NCBI RefSeq assembly: GCF_002943525.1 | Contig: NZ_CP025394.1 | Span: 5,084,001 to 5,148,000 of the forward strand | Direction of reading: 5' to 3' | DNA from: Kitasatospora sp. MMS16-BH015 | Lineage (GTDB): Bacteria > Actinomycetota > Actinomycetes > Streptomycetales > Streptomycetaceae | DNA: 64,000 nucleotides | Shown: in pieces, positions 59,139-64,000 of the stretch | Numbering within the stretch: the stretch's first letter is position 1 | Layout: each line of letters opens with the position of its first letter | Program-made: the position numbers and the translations under genes | The notes under the pieces: model-generated | What the model was told of the DNA's origin: nothing | The model's database searches: none | Seen by the model: the letters and a program-made list of their open reading frames with translations, nothing else

Positions 59139-60273
59139 GGTGGTCGCTCTCTCTGCCGGGGAGGCTGGGGGTACCGGGGGCGGTGCCAGACGGCCGGTCC
59201 GAGGAGAGCGCACGCATCTCCTCGATCGCGCGGGCGAGCGCGGACCTCAGCAGTGTGGACACCGGGCGCTCCACGAAGCGGTGCACCAGCCAGGCCGCGA
59301 GCAGCATCGTGGCGACCAGGCCGAACAGGAGCGGGCCGGGTCGGAAGTGGTGCTGGAGGCGGCTGATGACGTTCCACCCGATGTACTCGTGGAGAAGGTA
59401 CAGCGGGTAGGTCAGGGCCCCGGCGATGGTGAGCCAGCGCCACTGGATGCGGTCGAGCCATCCCAGGGCCACGGCGGCCACCGCCAGGAAGAACAGGGCG
59501 AGCAGTACGACGGTGGGCCAGGACGGGATCTGGCGGCCCATGTGCTTCTCGGCCTGGGAGTGGGCGATCAGCAGGTAGTGCTGGGCCATCAGGAAGCTGA
59601 AGCCCACCATGCACCAGAGCAGGATCGACGGCCGGAACTTGCGCATCAGGAAGAAGCAGATGCCCGCGATGAAGTACCAGCTCTGGTCCGGCAGGACCAG
59701 CATGTTCACCCAGTCGCTGTCGAGTGGCATGGCCACCACCGAGAGGGTGGCCCAGACGCAGCAGAAGATGACGGTCCGTCGGTAGGTGAGCCCGTGCCAG
59801 ATCACCAGCGCGAAGACCAGGTAGAACCGCAGCTCCACCCAGAGCGTCCAGTACACGCTGTCGACCCCGTCGACCCCCAGCGGCTCCTGGAGCATCGTCA
59901 GGTTGACGCCGATGTCGCTGAGCGAGAGCGGGGAATACGGCTCGGGCAGCAGGAACAGCACCAGCGAGGTGGCCAGCACCGCGAACCAGTAGGCGGGGTA
60001 GAGCCTGATCACCCGGGAGGTGAAGAAGTGCCCCAGCGGCTTGCCCCAGCTGCTCAGGCAGATGACGAAGCCGCTGATCAGGAAGAACAGGTACACCCCG
60101 AGCCAGCCGTAGGAGGCAGGCAGGTAGGTGTGCGGGAAGAGCTGCTCCGGCTTCTTGTCCCAGCCGCGGCCGAACGCGATGTAGTGGTACGCGACGACCA
60201 TCATGGCGGCGCCGAGCCGCAGCCCGTCCAGGGCGCCGAGGCGGTTGGCCCGGCCGGTCTTTCTGGCACTCAT
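59092..60273 (-). CDS. Membrane acyltransferase (acyltransferase 3 family)
   Basis: A 393-residue integral membrane protein with about ten helices. It has the N-terminal motif LGALDGLRLGAAMMVVAYHYIAFGRG (catalytic histidine), GVYLFFLISGFVICLSSWGKP and FFTSRVIRLYPAYWFAV. The family transfers acetyl or succinyl groups to surface polysaccharides or antibiotics. The ATG at 60273 overlaps the upstream stop codon (ATGA), so it is cotranslated with the glycosyltransferase-Stealth gene. A ~50-residue hydrophilic tail follows the last helix. Confidence 0.92.
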   Translation of the reverse strand: MSARKTGRANRLGALDGLRLGAAMMVVAYHYIAFGRGWDKKPEQLFPHTYLPASYGWLGVYLFFLISGFVICLSSWGKPLGHFFTSRVIRLYPAYWFAVLATSLVLFLLPEPYSPLSLSDIGVNLTMLQEPLGVDGVDSVYWTLWVELRFYLVFALVIWHGLTYRRTVIFCCVWATLSVVAMPLDSDWVNMLVLPDQSWYFIAGICFFLMRKFRPSILLWCMVGFSFLMAQHYLLIAHSQAEKHMGRQIPSWPTVVLLALFFLAVAAVALGWLDRIQWRWLTIAGALTYPLYLLHEYIGWNVISRLQHHFRPGPLLFGLVATMLLAAWLVHRFVERPVSTLLRSALARAIEEMRALSSDRPSGTAPGTPSLPGRESDHREPVPHSIEPSRALG

Positions 60274-63140
60274 GAGCGGACCACGCGGCGGTTGCGGACG
60301 CTGCCCTTCTCGAACTGGCTCGCGACGGGGAAGTAACTGGGCAGGAAGACGGCGAGGACGTCGGCCTGCTCCTCGGCCGAGACGTCCGCGTCGTGGTAGT
60401 CGTTGATGCAGAAGACGTCGTTCGGGCGGGCGCCGAGCAGCTTGGCCAGGCGCGGGTGGTGGGTGCGCAGGCCGACGTTGACGAAGCCGCAGGAGATGGT
60501 GTCGGCGACGCTGCGGCCGGTGAACATCCCGTAGTAGTGCTGCAGCGAGGAGGCGATGGCCAGGTCGGTCGCGCTGCGCAGCTGGGCGTCCGCGGTGCGG
60601 GCCACCTCCATCGGGAAGCGCTCCTCCAGCTCCGCCAGGGTGGAGCGGCGCAGCGCGTGCGGGGAGTGCACGAAGGTGTTGGTGGGGGTACGGCCGAACT
60701 CGCGCTCCAGCAGGGCCCGGTTGTTCTTGGCCGCGATCAGCGCGAACTCCTCGCCGTCCTGGACCGGGGCCGGGTCGACCTTGGTCGGGGAGGGGAAGCA
60801 CTTGGCCTGGCCGCTGCTCAGGAAGAAGGTCTCCGGGCGCAGCGGGCGGCCGAAGAACACGTCGTCGTTGAGGTAGAGGAACTGCTCGGAGAGCCCCTCG
60901 ATCCGGTGCAGCCGGCTCTCGATGGCGTGCGAGTTGAAGCTGGGCAGGGTGCCGGTGTCGCCGAACAGCTCGCGGTGGCTGACCACCTTGACCCGCGGGT
61001 GGTCGGTGTCCAGCCAGGCCGGGGTCTGGTCGTCGGTGACCAGGTAGATCGTGCGGATCCAGGGCGCGAACATGTCCAGCGAGCGAAGGCTGTAGCGCAG
61101 CTCCTCGCGGTCGCGGAAGCGCGCGTCGTCCGAGGCGCCGTCACCGTCGGTCTGGGCCGGGGCCAGGCCGCGCTCGGCCAGCACCTTGTTGCGGCGGGCC
61201 TTCCAGGCCGGGTCGTTGCCGTCCACCCAGGTGTAGACGGCGTCCACGGGGAAGTCCACGTCGTTGGGCAGCCGCTTGGTGAAGGCCGCCAGCGAGGGGT
61301 AGTCCCGGCCGTCGACGGTGCGCACGGCGGTGTCCGCCAGCATCGACTTGGGCAGGGTCGGCCCGTACACGGTGTCACCCGCGAGGGCCAGCAGGTCGTC
61401 CTGCTCCTCGACCGGCTCCAGGAAGGAGACGGTGCAGCCGTAGACGCCGGTCAGGCGCAGGGTGGCGGCGGTGGTGGAGACCGGGCGGAAGACCCGGACG
61501 CCGTGGATCGCCTCGGCGTTCGCCAGGTGCTGGTCGAGCACGGCGGCCAGCACGTTCTTCACGGCGCCGCCGCGGGCGTTGAGCAGCGCCGCGTAGACCG
61601 GCTCGTCCTTGTACTGCTCGGTGAGCACGGTGAGCAGCTTCTCGCGGTACTCGACGTCGACGGCCAGGCTGTAGCGCAGCAGGTTGGTGCGGGTGAGCAG
61701 GTACGGGATGCCCGCCTGCTCCAGCACCTCGACCACGAGGTCGAGGTTGGCCCGCATCACGTCGAAGGGGGTCAGGTCGTCGGCGACCTGGCAGAGCATG
61801 CCGCCACCGCGGACGACGCTGCCGCCGCCCTGGGCCTCGATCCGCACCTCGTGGGCGCGCTGGTCGATCCGGACCACGGCGGAGGGGGAGGTGGAGGCCT
61901 CGGCGGCGACCACGCCCAGCTCGGTCAGCGAGGACTCGTGCAGCAGCCGGCGGCGCTCGCGCTCGGCGGCCAGGGTGCCGTTGTCGCGGGCGGCCACCAG
62001 CTCGGTGAGCAGGCTGCTCCAGCGCTGGGCGATCACCGGGGCGGACCAGCGCTCGGAGGCGGCCAGGGCGGCGGCGCCGAAGGCCTGGCGGGTCTCCTGC
62101 TCGGTGATCAGGCGGCGCAGCGCCTCGGCCAGGCCGTCGATGTCGCCGGGCGGCACCAGCAGGCCGTCCACCTCGTCGGTGACGATCTCGGCCGGGCCGT
62201 TCGGGCAGGCGTAGGAGACGATCGGCACGCCGGCCGCCTGGGCCTCGGCGAGCACCAGGCCGAACGCCTCGACCCGGGAGGTGAGCAGGCAGATGCTGGC
62301 CTGGGCCCACTCCTCCAGCATGTGCGGGGTGGAGCCGACCAGCTGCACCTGGTCCAGGATGCCGAGGTTGGCCGCGAGCTCGCGCATCCGGCGCAGCAGC
62401 GGGCCGTCGCCGAGCAGGCGCAGCTTCCACTGCGGGTGCGCCCCGGCCACCTTGGAGAAGGCGGTGATGGCGTGGTCGATCTGCTTCTCGGACACCATCC
62501 GGCCGGCCTGGGTGATGGTGCGGGTCTCCAGCGAGGAGGTCGGGCGGTACTCGCCGGGCAGCGCGTTGCCGATCACGGCGAGGCGGGGGGCGAAGCCGGC
62601 GAAGGTCTCGGCGAACCAGACCTTGGTGGGCTCGCTGAGCGTCACCATCGCGTCCAGCCGCGGGGTGAACTCGATCAGCGGGGCGCCACTGATGCCGCGC
62701 AGCTCGGAGACGCGGTGCTCCTGACCGACCGTCACCACCGACGGCGGGGCGACCCGGACCATCAGGGCCTGCAGCGCCGGGGTGGAGGAGACGATCACGT
62801 CGGCGTCGGTGGCGCGCAGGTAGCGCTCGGCCTCCAGGTCGGAGAGCCGGTTGAACGCCCGCTCCCAGGCCGGGTCCACCAGCTCGCTGGGGCGGGAGGC
62901 GACGGCCTTGTAGACCGAGTCCTCCAGTTCGCCGCCCCGGGCCGGGCGGGGCACCGGGCCGGTGTTGTCCACCAGGTACTCGATCGGCACCTTGGCGGTG
63001 AAGAAGCTGCTGGCGCGGGTCTTGAAGATGCTCAGCACCTTGACCTCGTGCAGCTCGGCCAGGGCCTCGGCCACGGTGAGGACAGCGCGTTCGGTGCCGC
63101 CCATCGCGTCAGCGGTGGTGAGCAGGAAAGTGATCTTCAC
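60270..63140 (-). CDS. GT4 glycosyltransferase-Stealth phosphotransferase fusion
   Basis: A 956-residue bifunctional protein. Residues 1-400 form a GT-B glycosyltransferase of family 4 (MKITFLLTTADAMGGTERAV, nucleotide-sugar E-x7-E motif in VEAFGLVLAEAQAAGVPIVS). The C-terminal ~330 residues carry Stealth conserved regions: CR1 AVYTWVDGNDPAW near 630, CR2 RDREELRYSLRSLDMFAPW with NDDVFFGRPL, CR3 TNTFVHSPHALRRS, and CR4 VFCINDYHD near 910. Stealth proteins transfer sugar-1-phosphate to build phosphoglycan capsules. A linker of about 200 residues separates the two. The GTG at 63140 overlaps the upstream stop codon as GTGA. Confidence 0.92.
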   Translation of the reverse strand: MKITFLLTTADAMGGTERAVLTVAEALAELHEVKVLSIFKTRASSFFTAKVPIEYLVDNTGPVPRPARGGELEDSVYKAVASRPSELVDPAWERAFNRLSDLEAERYLRATDADVIVSSTPALQALMVRVAPPSVVTVGQEHRVSELRGISGAPLIEFTPRLDAMVTLSEPTKVWFAETFAGFAPRLAVIGNALPGEYRPTSSLETRTITQAGRMVSEKQIDHAITAFSKVAGAHPQWKLRLLGDGPLLRRMRELAANLGILDQVQLVGSTPHMLEEWAQASICLLTSRVEAFGLVLAEAQAAGVPIVSYACPNGPAEIVTDEVDGLLVPPGDIDGLAEALRRLITEQETRQAFGAAALAASERWSAPVIAQRWSSLLTELVAARDNGTLAAERERRRLLHESSLTELGVVAAEASTSPSAVVRIDQRAHEVRIEAQGGGSVVRGGGMLCQVADDLTPFDVMRANLDLVVEVLEQAGIPYLLTRTNLLRYSLAVDVEYREKLLTVLTEQYKDEPVYAALLNARGGAVKNVLAAVLDQHLANAEAIHGVRVFRPVSTTAATLRLTGVYGCTVSFLEPVEEQDDLLALAGDTVYGPTLPKSMLADTAVRTVDGRDYPSLAAFTKRLPNDVDFPVDAVYTWVDGNDPAWKARRNKVLAERGLAPAQTDGDGASDDARFRDREELRYSLRSLDMFAPWIRTIYLVTDDQTPAWLDTDHPRVKVVSHRELFGDTGTLPSFNSHAIESRLHRIEGLSEQFLYLNDDVFFGRPLRPETFFLSSGQAKCFPSPTKVDPAPVQDGEEFALIAAKNNRALLEREFGRTPTNTFVHSPHALRRSTLAELEERFPMEVARTADAQLRSATDLAIASSLQHYYGMFTGRSVADTISCGFVNVGLRTHHPRLAKLLGARPNDVFCINDYHDADVSAEEQADVLAVFLPSYFPVASQFEKGSVRNRRVVRS

Positions 63141-64000
63141 GCGAGCGTTCCCGGGGTGGCGGTGGACGTGGGGGCGATGGACGTGGGGGCGGTGGCGGGT
63201 CCGGACGCGGGGGCGTCGGGCGCGGGGGTGCCGGGCGTGGCCGGGCGCGGCATCGCGGCGAAGAACACCTGGTAGGTGCCGCGGACGGTGTGGCGCTGGT
63301 TGACGTAGCTGAGCGCCCGGGTGGAGTCGGAGATCACCAGGCGGGTGCCGAGCGCGACCGTGGTGCGGGCGGTGCGCAGGTCGTCGGCCCGGCGGCGGAG
63401 CCAGTACCGGCGGCCGTCGGTGGCCGTCCAGCTGAAGGTCCAGGCCCGCTTGGGGTCGGCGGCGTGCAGCTCGCGCAGCGGGAGGGTGCAGCGCAGCAGG
63501 CCGACCGCCTCGGTGCAGTGCTCGTACGCCAGGTCCAGGGTCTGCTGCCCGTCGGTGGCCTGGAGCCTGCCCTCGGGGGCGGCGGCGGGCGGGAAGAAGT
63601 CCACCTCCAGGCCGGCGAACAGGCGGGTGACCCGGACGATCTCGGCGTGCTGGAGCGGGGCCGCGACGACCAGGCGGAGCCGGCCGGCCGGGGAGAGGCC
63701 GGTGCGGTAGCGGGTGCCGGTGACCGGGCAGGAGGTGAGCGCCCGGGTGGCGCCGCCGAGCACCGGGGTCTCGCCGCGACCGATCAGGCGGAGGGTCTCG
63801 GGGGTGCCGGAGTGCGGCGGGGTGACGCGCAGCGAGACCGACCAACGGCCCGGGGTGAGGGCCAGCCCGCCGATCTGCGAGCCGAGCCGCGCGCCGGCGA
63901 CGACCATCGGGCGGGCGCCCTGGCCCGGGCGCGCGGGCAGCAGCCGGGCGGGGGCGGTGAACTCGCGGGTGCCGTCGCTCACCAGCAGCTCCACCGTGGC
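63137..64000 (-). CDS. Unknown protein, C-terminal part (5' end beyond window)
   Basis: The frame is open to the window edge (288 codons including the stop), so the start lies outside. The visible sequence looks like beta-sandwich modules (GRWSVSLRVTPPHSGTPETLRLIGRGE, LRLVVAAPLQHAEIVRVTRLFAGLEVDFFPP, TFSWTATDGRRYWLRRRADDLRTARTTVALG) and ends in a low-complexity Ala/Pro/Thr tail with APTS and ATPGT repeats. Such beta modules accompany glycosyltransferases or glycerophosphotransferases in surface-polymer clusters, but I recognise no catalytic motif. It is translationally coupled to the GT4-Stealth gene. Confidence 0.75.
   Translation of the reverse strand, partial: ATVELLVSDGTREFTAPARLLPARPGQGARPMVVAGARLGSQIGGLALTPGRWSVSLRVTPPHSGTPETLRLIGRGETPVLGGATRALTSCPVTGTRYRTGLSPAGRLRLVVAAPLQHAEIVRVTRLFAGLEVDFFPPAAAPEGRLQATDGQQTLDLAYEHCTEAVGLLRCTLPLRELHAADPKRAWTFSWTATDGRRYWLRRRADDLRTARTTVALGTRLVISDSTRALSYVNQRHTVRGTYQVFFAAMPRPATPGTPAPDAPASGPATAPTSIAPTSTATPGTLA

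Overview
This is a high-GC chromosomal window with strong third-codon-position GC bias, many GTG/TTG starts and actinomycete-specific families (DUF3027, DUF2771, DUF2530, MHYT, the futalosine menaquinone pathway, FxS RiPP genes). The order thrC - MoaD/CysO-like - cold shock gene - CIRCE-controlled groEL matches Streptomyces, so the source is most likely Streptomyces or a close relative such as Kitasatospora. I see no integrase, transposase, tRNA, rRNA or CRISPR array, so this reads as ordinary chromosome with a few accessory patches.

1-6431: end of thrC, a ubiquitin-like sulfur carrier ending in Gly-Gly-Cys, a cold shock gene with a long leader, groEL with two CIRCE operators, a Uma2 endonuclease-fold protein, a translationally coupled hypothetical/DUF4031 pair, an HD phosphohydrolase and cutC. 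6443-16099: a structured repeat, a HelD-type RNA polymerase-associated helicase, XPB helicase, a secreted protein, galE, a large helicase-associated/WYL protein and a Gly/Ala-rich membrane protein. 16258-20526: an iron-siderophore ABC transporter whose permease/ATPase operon lies behind a clear iron box.

20774-29258: HAD phosphatase, membrane protein, esterase with a heptapeptide-repeat tail, a second cold shock protein, mqnD/mqnB, DUF2771, MFS and DUF3027. 29464-36939: sacsin-type ATPase, a CtpE-like P-type ATPase with a small membrane partner, methyltransferase, DUF2530. 37184-48468: purine permease, a sigma factor followed by two exported proteins, a PAS/PP2C/HATPase signalling protein, an isolated hypX, MHYT sensor, marR-MFS pair and a GNAT enzyme. 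48655-52997: thpR, a gene remnant, a tiny membrane peptide, serC, citrate synthase and pdxH.

53276-57019 holds the most distinctive system: a 60-residue FxSxx-COOH precursor peptide, a radical SAM/SPASM maturase fused to a C-terminal HExxH domain, and an AAC(3)-type acetyltransferase, with a 26-bp palindrome and six 13-bp tandem repeats between the genes. From 57066 to the window end, four overlapping minus-strand genes (PIG-L deacetylase with propeller-like tail, membrane acyltransferase, GT4-Stealth fusion, and a partial gene) look like part of a cell-surface glycopolymer cluster.

A second notable layer is non-coding: a family of ~160-bp intergenic elements (6443-6607, 29276-29443, 32760-32933, plus right-arm fragments at 16198 and 24037). 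They are bounded by complementary GC-rich arms around a conserved internal hairpin. They sit next to gene 3' ends and in two cases overlap a stop codon or C-terminal coding sequence.
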